Below, one piece after another: positions 31,852 through 43,593 of a DNA stretch of 64,000 nucleotides. This stretch comes from Brassica napus (lineage: Eukaryota > Streptophyta > Magnoliopsida > Brassicales > Brassicaceae). A program made the translations under genes and the position numbers. How positions within the stretch are numbered: the first letter of the stretch is position 1; each line of letters starts with the position of its first letter. The stretch is from positions 62,001 to 126,000 of the forward strand of contig NW_026015657.1 in assembly GCF_020379485.1 (NCBI RefSeq), read 5' to 3'. The notes under the pieces were generated by a model. It was not told the DNA's origin. It was given only the letters and a program-made list of their open reading frames with translations, and searched no databases.

Positions 31852-32913
31852 GGAGGGGAATATCAGTGAGCTACCAAAAGATCCATGAAGCTTATTATAT
31901 CCAGTGTCCCATTTCCTCATAGAAGACCAGCAAGAGGTTGGCAAATTAAAAGAGGACTTAAGTGATCAGTCTGAAGAAGCTGTCACTCCTCACTGTTCTT
32001 ACCAGCCAGATGCAAGGATTATTCAATCAGGGACATTCTTGGCTAAGCAATCACATGATGGTGGCAAATTATGTAGTTGCAAAGTCCCCCTACATGTTGA
32101 AACTTCAAGAGAACAATGCAAAGGCTGGTTGAGAGAAGGAATGGCGTGGAGGATTCAAATGCTCTGCACTCCTCATCAACATTCCAGAAACTAATGCAAG
32201 GGGAGTACCTAAAACCATCCTTATTCTTATGTGAGAATAGGTTTTCCCCTTGAGAATTGATACATGCATTCTTTGTATGATTGAATCAGGTACCTATTGA
32301 GCTTATGAACAAAGACAAGCTTTGTCTCAACCCCTAAATAGAGGCAAGAAGCTAGAAGAAAGGGGGAGACAAGCTCAGGTCATAAGAAGAAGCTCAAAGG
32401 TGATTTGATGGTGAAGGAATTGGCGCCAATCCAAGTTTGCAAGTAGTGGATTCACTCTTGCATTACTCAGTACCAACCGTGTGATTGAGCTCACCATTCT
32501 TATAAAAGGGAAGCACCTTAAACTCATCTCAATACATTCTTGATTGTCCTTATACTTAAACTATTATTGAGTTTGATGTGATGAGTGCATTTCCTTAAGA
32601 ACTGATGCACTTTTGAAATGATGTATCAGGTACCAAAATAAGTTTGAGCCTCACTGAAGATGATGATGATGATCCGGTCATGTCCTAGCCTTCCTAAGGT
32701 AGTTGAAGCCAGTTGAGAGAGAGAGAGACCCTAAACCGGCCACAAAATGATCCAGCCTGCCACTTGTGCTCAAGGATAGCAAGTTATGGTGATTCATACT
32801 TGCTATACCTATTAGGCCACGATCCAGAGCCTAAGGACTCCACCATGATGAATCTGAAGTTCCTTAGGCTCACTGGCCAATCCCTAAGCTTTGTAGAAAC
32901 TCCACTCTTTTTC
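31852..32913 (+). other. Non-coding 3' part of element H
   Basis: Matches the 3' part of element G closely in order, but frames differ. A 96-codon frame at 31904-32194 is not kept in G, so it is not called. The region begins just after an internal tract CAAGCTTGAGGAGGGGAA that resembles a Copia polypurine tract. Confidence 0.6.
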
Positions 32914-32952
32914 CCTTAGCAAGTTTTGTCCCAATGGGTTTTCTTGCTAAGG
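32914..32952 (+). promoter_or_regulatory. Conserved 3' UTR hairpin (H copy)
   Basis: Perfect 10-bp stem CCTTAGCAAG (32914-32923) with CTTGCTAAGG (32943-32952), identical to the G stem. The polypurine tract GAGGGGGAG follows at 33016-33024. Confidence 0.7.
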
Positions 32953-33015
32953 TTTTTAATGAGGGAGCTTCTTCAAGGTTCCAAGCTTGTCCAAGGATCT
33001 CCTATGGTCAAGCTT

Positions 33016-33024
33016 GAGGGGGAG
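33016..33024 (+). promoter_or_regulatory. Polypurine tract of element H
   Basis: GAGGGGGAG directly before the 3' LTR of H, preceded by TCAAGCTT. Confidence 0.87.
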
Positions 33025-33923
33025 TGTTGAAATGAAGAAGGGAATGACCAGAAGAAGAAGCTGGTTCATGATCCAAGTTTGATATTGTAGAGGAAGTAAT
33101 CTGGATACTTCAAAGATGAGACTGGTTCATACAGACTTGTGAACCAAGTTATGGTTAGAGTGGAGAAGGAAGAAGCATGGCTGAGTGTGATCCATTGATC
33201 TTATAAATAAAGAAGACAAAGAGAAGAAGAGATACTTGAAAAGATTCAGGTCTGGAAAACCTTGCTACACAAGGCAGTCCGTACAGTCTTGGCTTCCAAG
33301 TTACCTAGAGTGACTTGGATGGTAAGGCAGGTGAGGAACTCGTACAGCTTGATCTTCTGAAGCAGATTTGAAGTTAAAATGGAGCATCAGACCGTTGGAG
33401 AGAGCTGAGACAAGTTGGGAATTAAATAGAGTAAAAGTCACATGTGCATAAGAGGATGAACCTGCTGTCACTTTCACCCAACCAGACTGTGCCCATCTCT
33501 CTCCCCTGTCACTCTCTACTCCCTCTGGTCGAGATTCACCTTGGCTGTACCTTCCTGGCTTCACCAGAAAACCCTACAATATTATTTGTTTAGTAAAACC
33601 CTGTTTTAGTATTTGTTTAATATGTGTGCTTGTCTATTTAAGACAATGTTGTATCTGATTGTAAACTAAGGAGAGTAAAACTCTTTCTTCACATACTCTG
33701 GTTACTAAACTCTCAGATTCTCCTATTCTCTCTATTCTCTTGTCTCTCACGACCTCCATTACTCTCTTATACTCTAGCATACTCAGAAACTCTCCCAAAC
33801 ACTTTATACTCTTTCTTCACTCTCTCATTACTTTCAATTGCTCATCAATCACTCTCTCTGGTTTCATACTGAACCAGAAGCTTATTCTCATCATATTCCT
33901 TTTATTTCATCTCAATTCTTTCA
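33025..33923 (+). repeat. Element H 3' LTR
   Basis: 899 bp, same length as the 5' LTR and apparently identical. It ends CTTTCA before the ACTAT duplication. Confidence 0.9.
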
Positions 33924-34161
33924 ACTATCCCTCTTGCTGAACGAGCCATCCGCGGATCTGCCTCCTCTTTGTTTATTCTTTCCCTTGTACTATCTTCTCA
34001 TTGTTTATGCATTCTTGTATGTCTTTAAATACCCTGTCATGTGTAACAAATCAAGTAAGGAAACTTATTCTCCTTCTATTCTCTTTGTCACACTCTCACG
34101 GAAACTCTCTCCATCTCTTACTCTTCTCTCTTAATCTCTCCTTAATCTTCTAAAACTCTCA

Positions 34162-37100
34162 ACTTCTTCATCCCAACTCCTATGAGATTTATTCAACTTC
34201 CTGGTGTTTCTCCACCATTTTATGTATCAAAATCAAGCTTCTTACAAAGTGACTCATCCTGGTTTGATTGGAACGACGAAGAAGCTGTCCTATTCCCAAA
34301 CTGGGAAACTGGAATCACCTGATTTGAAAGTGGGATAACTTCTTCATCCCAACTCCTATGAGATTTTTTCAACTTCCTGGTGTTTCTCCAACCCTTTATG
34401 TATCCAAATCAAGCTTCTTACAAAGTGATTCATCGTGGTTTGATTGGAACGACGAAGAAGCTGTCCTATTCCCAAACTGGGAAACTGGAATCACCTGATT
34501 AGAAAGTGGGATAACTTCTTCATCCCAACTCCTATGAGATTTATTCAACTTCCTGGTGTTTCCCCACCATTTTATGTATCCAAATCAAGCTTCTTACAAA
34601 GTGATTCATCCTGGTTTGATTGGATTGACGAAGAAGCTGTCCTATTTCCAAACTGGGAAACTGGAATCACCTGATTTGAAAGTGGGATAACTTCTTCATC
34701 CCAACTCCTATGAGATTTATTCAACTTCCTGGTGATTATCCAACACTTTATGTATCCAAATCAAGCTTCTTACAAAGTGATTCATCCTGGTTTGATTGGA
34801 ACGACGGAGAAGCTGTCCTATTCCCAAACTGGGAAACTGGAATCACCTGATTAGAAAGTGGGATAACTTCTTCATCCCAACTCCTATGAGATTTATTCAA
34901 CTTCCTGGTGATTATCCAACACTTTATGTTTCCAAATCAAGCTTCTTACAAAGTGATTCATCCTGGCTTGATTGGAACGACGAAGAAGCTGTCCTATTCC
35001 CAAACTGGGAAACTGGAATCACCTGATTAGAAAGTGGGATTACTTCTTCATCCCAACTCCTATGAGATTTATTCAACTTCCTGGTGTTTCTCCACCATTT
35101 TATGTATCAAAATCAAGCTTCTTACCAAGTGATTCATCCTGGTTTGATTGGAACGATGAAGAACCTGTCCTATTCCCAAACTGGGAAACTGGAATCACCT
35201 TATTAGAAAGTGGGATAACTTCTTCATCCCAACTCCTAAGAGATTTATTCAACTTCCTGGTGATTCTCCACCATTTTATGTATCAAAATCAAGCTTCTTA
35301 CAAAGTGATTCATCATGGTTTGATTGGAACGACGAAGAAGCTGTCCTATTCCCAAACTGGGAAATTGGAATCACCTGATTTGAAAGTGGGATAACTTCTT
35401 CATCCCAACTTCTATGAGATTTATTCAACTTCCTGGTGATTCTCCACCATTTTATGTATCAAAATCAAGCTTCTTACAAAGTGATTCATCATGGTTTGAT
35501 TGGAACGACGAAGAAGCTGTCCTATTCCCAAACTGGGAAATTGGAATCACCTGATTTGAAAGTGGGATAACTTCTTAATCCCAACTCCTATGAGATTTAT
35601 TCAACTTCCTGGTGATTCTCCAACACTTTATGTATCCAAATCAAGCTTCTTACAAAGTGATTCATCCTGGTTTGATTGGAACGACGAAGAAGCTGTCCTA
35701 TTCCCAAACTGGGAAACTGGAATCACCTGATTTGAAAGTGGGATAACTTCTTCATCCCAACTCCTATGAGATTTATTCAACTTCCTGGTGTTTCTCCAAC
35801 ACTTTATGTATCCAAATCAAGCTTCTTACAAAGTGATTCATCCTGGTTTGATTGGAACGACGAAGAAGCTGTCCTATTCCCAAACTGTGGAATCACCTGA
35901 TTAGAAAGTGGGATAACTTCTTCATCCCAACTCCTATGAGATTTATTCAACTTCCTGGTGTTTCCCAACCATTTTATGTATCAAAATCAAGCTTCTTACA
36001 AAGTGATTCATCCTGGTTTGATTGGATTGACGAAGAAGCTGTCCTATTCCCAAACTGGGAAACTGGAATCACCTGATTTGAAAGTGGGATAACTTCTTCA
36101 TCCCAACTCCTATGAGATTTATTCAACTTCCTGGTGATTATCCAACACTTTATGTATCCAAATCAAGCTTCTTACAAAGTGATTCATCCTGGTTTGATTG
36201 GAACGACGGAGAAGCTGTCCTATTCCCAAACTGGGAAACTGGAATCACCTGATTAGAAAGTGGGATAACTTCTTCATCCCAACTCCTATGAGATTTATTC
36301 AACTTCCTGGTGTTTCTCCACCATTTTATGTATCAAAATCAAGCTTCTTACAAAGTGATTCATCCTGGTTTGATTGGAACGACGAAGAACCTGTCCTATT
36401 CCCAAACTGGGAAACTGGAATCACCTGATTAGAAAGTGGGATAACTTCTTCATCCCAACTCCTATTAGATTTATTAAACTTCCTGGTGATTCTCCAACAC
36501 TTTATATATCCAAATCAAGCTTCTTACAAAGTGATTCATCCTGGTTTGATTGGAAAGACGGAGAAGTTGTCCTATTCCCAAACTGGGAAACTGGAATCAC
36601 CTGATTAGAAAGTGGGATAACTTCTTCATCCCAACTCCTATGAGATTTATTCAACTTCCTGGTGTTTCCCCACCATTTTATGTATCAAAATCAAGCTTCT
36701 TACAAAGTGATTCATCCTGGTTTGATTGGATTGACGAAGAAGCTGTCATATTCCCAAACTGGGAAACTGGAATCACCTGATTTGAAAGTGGGATAACTTC
36801 TTCATCCCAACTCCTATGAGATTTATTCAACTTCCTGGTGTTTCTCCAACACTTTATGTATCCAAATCAAGCTTCTTACAAAGTGATTCATCCTGGTTTG
36901 ATTGGAACGACGAAGAAGCTGTTCTATTCCCAAACTGAGAAACTGGAATCACCTGATTAGAAAGTGGGATAACTTCTTCATTCCAACTCCTATTAGATTT
37001 ATTCAACTTCCTGGTGTTTCTCCAACCCTTTATGTATCCAAATCAAGCTTCTTACAAAGTGATTCATCCTGGTTTGATTGGAACGACGAAGAAGCTGTCC

Positions 37101-37191
37101 TATTCCCAAACTGTGGAATCACCTGATTAGAAAGTGGGATAACTTCTTCATCCCAACTCCTATGAGATTTATTCAACTTCCTGGTGTTTCC
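34162..37191. repeat. 176 bp satellite, block S4 (shortened copy of S1+S2)
   Basis: About 17 monomers. The order of variant monomers follows S1 then S2 (the GTGACTCATCC start, the GGATTACTTC monomer, the CTGTGGAATC monomer near 35884, the GTCATATTCCC monomer and the TGTTCTATTCCC monomer). One ~3-monomer gap lies relative to S1 and one ~4-monomer gap relative to S2. Near 35866 it reads straight through GAAGCTGTCC, where G sits in S1/S2. The block ends abruptly at LTR fragment F. Confidence 0.93.
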
Positions 37192-37730
37192 TGTTGAACT
37201 GAAGAGAAGATGGAGCTTGTACAAGAATAGGGCAAGCTCTAGAAGATGTCTAGAAGAGTTCAACCAAGCTTCAGAAGTGTTCTGAAGGAGTTATCTTGTG
37301 AAGTTAAGTCTAGGAAAGACTTAGACTGATCATGTGGAGGCTTTGGAGGAGTTAAAGAGAAGATGGAAGTATGGTGCAAAGATAGGGCGTTCGGTACGGC
37401 CATGGTACGGCCTAAGGTGATCCAAGAAGGTGTAAGGGTTAACCATAGAAGGAAGTTGGATGAAGGCATAGGACGAGTGTACGGACCTCAAGGCCGTACA
37501 GCGTCCGTACATCCCATCCGGTCCAGCCATCACTCGGATCAGTCTTGATCAAGTTGTGCAATGTGTGGGCGCGGCAGGTTTGAATTACCAAGGCCGTTGA
37601 AGGCTTATGGAGGGAAGGAATATGCTGAGCATCTTGTATAGATAAGGAGCAAGCTGTAAAGTGAAAGCAAAAGCAAAAGGTAAAGGCAAAAGGAGAAGCA
37701 TGTATCTGGTCACATAAGGAGCAAGATACA
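37192..37730 (+). mobile_element. LTR fragment F
   Basis: Starts TGTTGAACTGAAGAG, a typical LTR head, directly in satellite. It contains two CCGTAC/GTACGG clusters (37392-37412, 37478-37512). No primer site or polypurine tract follows: the sequence passes into an inverted gag-protease fragment somewhere in 37700-37760. A second copy of the first 28 bases occurs at 53343. The right border is approximate, and the rest of its parent element is absent. Confidence 0.6.
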
Positions 37731-39070
37731 TTGGCGCCTTCAGTCTCCTGTTGCCTAGAAATAGGTGCAAGGTCTTCAATCATGTAAAGATCCCCCTTGG
37801 TTGCTCCTTGCCCAATCAACTTACTGCTCTTAATATCCTGAAACTTAACATCATTAGGACTGAAAATAACATTGCATTGAAGATCAGTAGTGCATTTCTT
37901 AACTGATAAAAGATTAGAGGTGAACTCAGGCATGTAAAAAGCTTTTGAATCCTTATTAAACAAGTTCAGTTTACCAATGCCCCTAATGGGAATTCTATCT
38001 CCATTTGCAATCATAACATGTCCAAGGGCAGGTTCTATGTCTTTTATCAGATTGTTATCACTAATCATGTGATGAGATGCACCAGAGTCAATTATCAATG
38101 GTTTATGCAAGCTCCTAGCAGTCTTGGTTCTAGATGTTTCATTTTCAGCTTTCAGGCTCTTAACTACTCCTAACAATCTATCAGTTATGCTAGTATGAGC
38201 AGTGGCAGTACATGAGATTTTAAAAATGTCTAACAGTTTATCAGAGATACTAGGTAATGTATGAGCAGAGTATGAGTATCCAAGAGTGTTGCCTAGCATT
38301 TTACCAGACTCCTGAGGGCTCGGATGAAAGCCTCAAAGTCAGCCTTGGTGATCACCTCCTGAGAAGTTAGAGCTCTGCCTTCACTTTCCCGCCTTGACAT
38401 TTGGACTAGCCCCTGATGAGCCGGCACCACTTGCTTCAGCAGAAAGGTGAGCCTTAGCTTCTCTATCCTTGTTGAACTTGCTAGGCCTGAGGTGTGGATG
38501 TAGGATCCAGCACTGACTCTTCTTATGCCCCTGCCGCTTGCAATGCTCACAGCTACCCTCATACTTCTCATACTTCCTTCCATCTCCACGGTACGCTGCC
38601 TTGTTTGCTTGCGCCTCTTCTGCTTTATGAGCCGTGGACATTCCCTTCTTGCCTCCAAACAACCCAAGAGAGCCTTCCTCCTTCTGAAGTTGAGCGCATA
38701 CCTCCTCCATGGATGGGAGAGTAGGTGATCTCAGGATATGCTTGATCACATCCTGGTAGCTTTCATCTAGAGTCATCAATAGCCCAAACACCTGATCTTG
38801 CTCTCTCCTCTCAATGAGCGATTCCTCATCAGTTGTGTTGGGTCTAAGACTCTCAAGTTCGGACCACAAAGCTCCAAACTTCCCCATGTGCTTGGTGAGA
38901 TCTTCTCCATCTTGCCTCAAGACACTGATGGTTGCTTCAGATCAACACACCCGGCTTATGTTGGACTTGTTAAGACCTCTTATGGAGCATGTCCCAAAGG
39001 CGCTTAGGAGTCTCAAGTGCACGTAAGCTTCAAGTATGGGAGCTCCAGGGAGGCATGGAGACAGACAGGC
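37731..39070 (-). pseudogene. Copia gag-protease fragment, inverted and frameshifted
   Basis: Read on the minus strand, this encodes Copia Gag from about LEAYVH onward, the zinc knuckle CEHCKRQGHKKSQC with CWILHPHLRP (near 38480-38560), and the protease DSGASHHM (near 38080-38100). It then runs to TKGDLYMIEDLAP, just before the integrase zinc region. Frames change at about 38300 and 38400, and stops break the Gag start near 38950-39000. It is closest to Copia C in the overlapping protease part ([17 protein letters not shown] is shared). Neither end has an LTR, primer site or polypurine tract of its own, so it is a rearranged piece, not an insertion. Confidence 0.75.
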
Positions 39071-39186
39071 CAAGAGTTCTTGCTTTAGGCTAAAGTCTGT
39101 TGCTTCAGGCTACCGGAAATCTGGAGCTGCTTCACATCTTCTTTGGTACAACAAGGACCATCAAGTGAAGAGAAGAAACAACCGGA

Positions 39187-42100
39187 ATGAGTGGGGGTGG
39201 TTCTCACAAATGAAAACAACTCTGAAAAGGTGTGGAGTTTGGAGAAACCATGAGAAGGAAGAGTCTTTGAAGGGTAAAGCTGCTGAGAAAGATCAGACAG
39301 CAAGAGAAACAAGTGGAGATTGCTTTAGTCTTGAAGAAAGTATACTGCTTGAGAAGATTGAAGATGTTTATGAGAACAAGATCAATCTTAGGAGAGTGTG
39401 TGAAGTCAAGAAGGTGATCAGTGAAGCTAAGCAAGGAAGAGAAGAGTTCAATAACCATGTGAGGAAGCTACAACACTTGTGGGTTGAACTACAAGGGTTG
39501 AGATCCCATGTGGATGGGGATGCTACACCAGAGCAAGAGATGGTCTTGAAGCTCTTGGCGAGCATGGAGTCATCATATGGGTGGCTGGTGGAGATGGTTC
39601 TAAGAGGGGAACAGCTTCCGGAAATGGAAGAGATCTGTGTGCTTATAAGAAGGGCGTATGAGATAATGAGAGATGATGAGAGGCTAACCATGAGTAGGAG
39701 TGAGAGCTCATGGAAGCCAAATGGGAGTAGGAGTGAGAGCTTCCAGAAGCTAACCATGAGTAGGAGTGAGGGCTCATGGAGGCTAACCGGGAGTAGGAGT
39801 GAGGGCTTCCGGAAGAGGAGGAGGTGCAGAATGCTATCCAAAGCTTATGTCAACATAGGAAAGGGTAGGAAGAGAGTTGTGGGAGAGTGTTCTTACTCAG
39901 CCTACATGGGGGAATCAGTAGAAGACAGTGGGGTGTTAAGAGAGCAGGAGAAAGGGAGTGGAGCTGATGATCGCATCACCAGGAAGGAATGGAGAGTGTT
40001 CATGGAACATGTACAAGCCTTAGCAGCAAGCAAGAAGCATGCTATACAATCCGGAGCTTCTAAACCCATGGTGATTGATTCTGGAGCAAGTCATCATATG
40101 ATCAGTGATAGGAGGCTTATAAGTGAGATCAAGGCTGCAACAGGGAGTGTTAGGATAGCTAATGGTGCTATGATCCCAATAGAAGGAGTGGGAAAGCTCA
40201 AACTGTTTGAGAAGGACACGGCTGCCTTCTACATGCCTCAGTTCACTTCAAATCTATTATCTGTGAAGAAAGCTACCATTGATCTTGATTGTCAAGTAGT
40301 ATTCAGACCTGATGAAGTTGAGTTTCAAGATTTGAAGACTGGGAGAGTCATTGGCAGAGGAGACAGCAAGAATCAGCTATACCACCTCGACTTGGCTAAG
40401 ACCTCTAATCCCTTTGATTCTATTTGCTTGAGTAGTACTGCTGAGAAGATTGATAGTATTACTTGGCATGCTAGATTAGGACATCCTCATGCTCGTGCCA
40501 TTGAATTGATAATCCCTAATATGTCATTCAATCACTTGGATTGTGAAGCATGCATATTAGGAAAGCATTGTAGGACTGTTTTCCCAACATCTAAGACTAC
40601 TTATGAGCATTGCTTTGATCTAGTTCACTCGGATGTGTGGACCGCTCCATGCATGTCTAGAGACAGCCATAAATACTTTGTAACATTCATTGATGAGAAG
40701 TCTAAGTATACATGGCTCACATTGCTTCCATCTAAAGATAAGGTGCTAGAAGCGTTTATGAACTTCCAAGCATATGTATCTAATCAATACAATGCTACTG
40801 TGAAGGTACTGAGATCAGACAACGGAGGTGAATACATCAGCAATGCCTTCAAGAGTCATCTAGCCAAGCATGGGATTGTGCATCAGACCAGTTGTCCCTA
40901 CACACCACAGCAGAATGGTGTAGCTGAGAGGAAGAATAGGCACTTGATGGAGGTTGCTAGGTCGATGATGTTTCATGCAAATGTCCCAAAACGTTTTTGG
41001 GGAGATGCTGTACAGACTGCTTGCTATCTCATCAACCGGATCCCAACCAAGATACTGAAGAATCTGTCTCCATTTGAGGTGCTGAATAAGAGCAAGCCTT
41101 TTATTGATCACCTACGGGTATTTGGGTGTGTATGCTATGTCATGAGTCCAGGAGAACAGAGAAACAAGCTGGAGGCAAAGAGTACTAAGGCTATGTTCAT
41201 TGGATACTCTATCACTCAGAAGGGATACAAGTGCTATGATCCTGAAGCAAGGAGAGTGATGGTATCTAGAGAAGTGAAGTTTATTGAATCAAAAGGGTAT
41301 TATGAAGAAAAGGAGTGGGAAAATCTGAAGGATTTGTCTCAAGCTCCATCTGATAGAGCAACAACACTGAGGGTGCTGTTGGAGAAGCTAGGGATAGGGT
41401 TATCCCAGGATCAGGAATCTGGAAGAAGAGAGTCTTCCAATCCGACTAGTGAAGCTGAAAGAACAACTCCTCTTGATCATGAGAGGGGGAATGGAACTGA
41501 ATCTCATGAGCAAGTGCAAATCAAGATTCAGGCCAGCATAATCAAGAGGTGACACAGGAAGTAGAGAGTGGTGCTCAGTCTAGTGGAGATGGGCAAAGAG
41601 AGTCTACTGGCTCAGATGAGAGTGGTACTCAGTCTAGTGGAGATTGGGAAGTGGATCCTGATGGGTCAAATGAGAGTGGTGCTCAATCAAGTGAAGATGG
41701 GCAAGAGCCACAAGAAGAACAAGTTCAGGAGCTAAGGAGGAGCACAAGGGTGAAGAGAGATGCTTCCAACTGGGTAAACACGAGAGTGTACTACAATGCC
41801 CAGGCTGTGGAGCATCCTTCTCAAGCTATGTGTTCCTTTGCAGAGTTTCCAGACGAGCATATAGCCTTCACAGTAAGCTTGGATGAGAGCTATATTCCAA
41901 GGACATATGAAGAAGCTATGGCTTTAAAGGAGTGGAGAGATTCAGTTGCTGATGAGTCCGGAGCCATGATTAAGAATGAAACATGGTATGAGAGTGAGCT
42001 GCCTAAAGGGAAGAAGGCAGTGACTAGTAAATGGGTGTTCACAATCAAGTTTCATCCTGATGGAAGAATAGAGAGGCGCAAGTCTAGGTTGGTGGCAAGA

Positions 42101-43444
42101 GGATTTACTCAGACATATGGTGAGGACTATGTTGAGACCTTTGCTCCTGTGGCTAAACTTCATACTATCAGGATTGTATTATCTTTAGCTGTGAATCTTG
42201 AGTGGGATTTGTGGCAAATGGATGTGAAGAATGCATTCCTTCAAGGAGAGTTGGAAGATGAAGTATACATGCATCCACCACCAGGTCTTGAACATCTAGT
42301 AAAGAAGGGTAATGTGTTGAGGTTGAGGAAAGCTATCTATGGTCTCAAGCAGTCTCCAAGGGCGTGGTACAACAAGTTGAGTACTACACTGAATGGGAGA
42401 GGGTTCAGAAAGTCAGAATTGGATCACACTCTCTTTACCCTAACCACCTCATCTGGTATTGTGGTATTGCTTGTGTATGTGGATGATATCATCATCACAG
42501 GCAGTGATAAGGAAGGCATCAAGGCTACAAAGGAGTATCTCAAGGCAAGCTTTGAGATTAAAGACTTGGGGGAAATGAAGTATTTTCTTGGGATTGAGAT
42601 ATGCAGATCAAAGGAAGGATTGTTTATGTCTCAAAGGAAGTATGTGATTGATCTATTGAAGGGAGCAGATGCCTATGGAGGAAAGACAGCCAAGATGCCA
42701 ATGGAGGATGGGTACAAGGTTCCACGTGAGGGGGAGATTGAGGATAGCAAGCCATTCCATGATCCTAAGCTGTATAGGAAGCTAGTGGGGAAGTTGATTT
42801 ATCTTACCATTACTAGACCTGATGTATGCTTTGCGGTGAATCAAGTCAGTCAACACATGCAAGTTCCTAAGGAGCACCACTGGCGGATGGTGGAAAGGAT
42901 CTTGATGTATCTGAATGGAACTACTGGTCTTGGAGTATGGATGGGATGTAACAAGAGTACTGAGGTTGTAGGCTACTGTGATGCGGATTGGGCTGGTGAT
43001 AGAGCAGATAGAAGATCAACCACAGGCTATTGTACATTCATTGGTGGTAACTTGGTCACTTGGAAGAGTAAGAAGCAGAAGGTAGTGTCTTGTTCCAGTG
43101 CTGAGGCCGAGTATAGAGCAATGCTGAAGCTTACAAATGAGCTAGTGTGGATAAAAGGGATTTTGAAGCATCTGGAGATTATTCAAGCAACGCCAATGAC
43201 AATGCATTGTGATAATCAAGCAGCTATCCACATTGCATCTAACTCTGTGTTCCATGAGAGAACAAAGCACATTGAGGTTGATTGTCACAAGGTGAGGCAG
43301 ATGATGATTCTTGGGGTGATTCTACCTTGTTATACTCGGAGTGAGGATCAGTTAGCAGATGTGTTCACAAAGGCAGCAAGGCAAAAGACAATGGAGTCCA
43401 TACACATCAGGTTAGGACTCATTGATCTCTCGCCTAAGGGCTAG
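39187..43444 (+). pseudogene. Copia gag-pol (B2), frameshifted
   Basis: Same protein as B1 from NEWGWFSQMK onward. A one-base deletion near 41518 (GTGCAAATC for GTGCATAATC in B1) shifts the frame in the acidic linker between integrase and reverse transcriptase, so the first frame stops at 41552. Reverse transcriptase and RNase H remain open from 41549 to 43444. The B1 start codon is lost; the frame can be read back to an ATG at 39036. Integrase, YVDD and RNase H residues are unchanged. Substitutions against B1 are few (for example Lys for Arg in the KLKLF segment and Thr for Asn in an ESTGS segment), so B1 and B2 separated recently. Mobility would need help in trans. Confidence 0.88.
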
Positions 43445-43483
43445 TCTATACACTCTCCTGATCATGTGATCTCTACTCTTTTT

Positions 43484-43524
43484 CCTCATTAAGGTTTTGT
43501 CCCAATGGGTTTTCCTTAATGAGG
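43484..43524 (+). promoter_or_regulatory. Conserved 3' UTR hairpin (B2 copy)
   Basis: Same 11-bp stem as B1, CCTCATTAAGG (43484-43494) with CCTTAATGAGG (43514-43524). The polypurine tract GAGGGGGAG follows at 43585-43593. Confidence 0.72.
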
Positions 43525-43593
43525 TTTTAATGAGGGAGATCTCATGGTCCTTCCAAGCTTGACTTGTTCCACATGGTCAAGCTTGAGGGGGAG

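Larger units (their letters stand above)
28326..33923 (+). mobile_element. Element H: non-autonomous LTR retrotransposon
   Basis: A complete 5598 bp plus-strand element inside the 3' LTR of Copia D, with ACTAT duplications and 899 bp LTRs that look identical. The 3800 bp interior has a primer site, polypurine tract and 3' UTR hairpin but no protease, integrase, reverse transcriptase or RNase H. Leader, mini-gag end, repeat-bearing frame and 3' UTR match element G in order. The LTRs differ, so G and H are separate families of one lineage. H carries two mini-gag units where G has one. Copia enzymes presumably mobilise it. Confidence 0.88.
18053..34161 (+). mobile_element. Copia D, carrying two nested insertions
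   Basis: A plus-strand Ty1/copia element with ACTTC duplications (18048-18052 and 34162-34166) and 474 bp LTRs. It is split twice: by a CRM-like non-autonomous element at 22671-27528 (duplication CTATT) in the RNase H domain, and by element H at 28326-33923 (duplication ACTAT) in the 3' LTR. Without them and one copy of each duplication, it would be about 5.6 kb with one continuous gag-pol frame. D was therefore probably functional when it was hit, and both nested insertions are younger than D. Confidence 0.93.
28085..34161 (+). repeat. Copia D 3' LTR, split by element H
   Basis: The LTR occupies 28085-28325 and 33929-34161 (241 + 233 = 474 bp, the same as the 5' LTR). ACTAT is duplicated at 28321-28325 and 33924-33928. 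Both parts look identical to the 5' LTR. The left part contains TCCGTACAA at 28136-28144. Confidence 0.9.

Noticed and set aside
31904..32194. A 96-codon frame in element H downstream of the repeat-bearing frame
   Set aside because: The matching part of element G has no equivalent open frame, so conservation does not support it.
28602..33564. An 87-codon antisense frame in both H LTRs
   Set aside because: Same reason: LTR duplication, with no recognisable domain.
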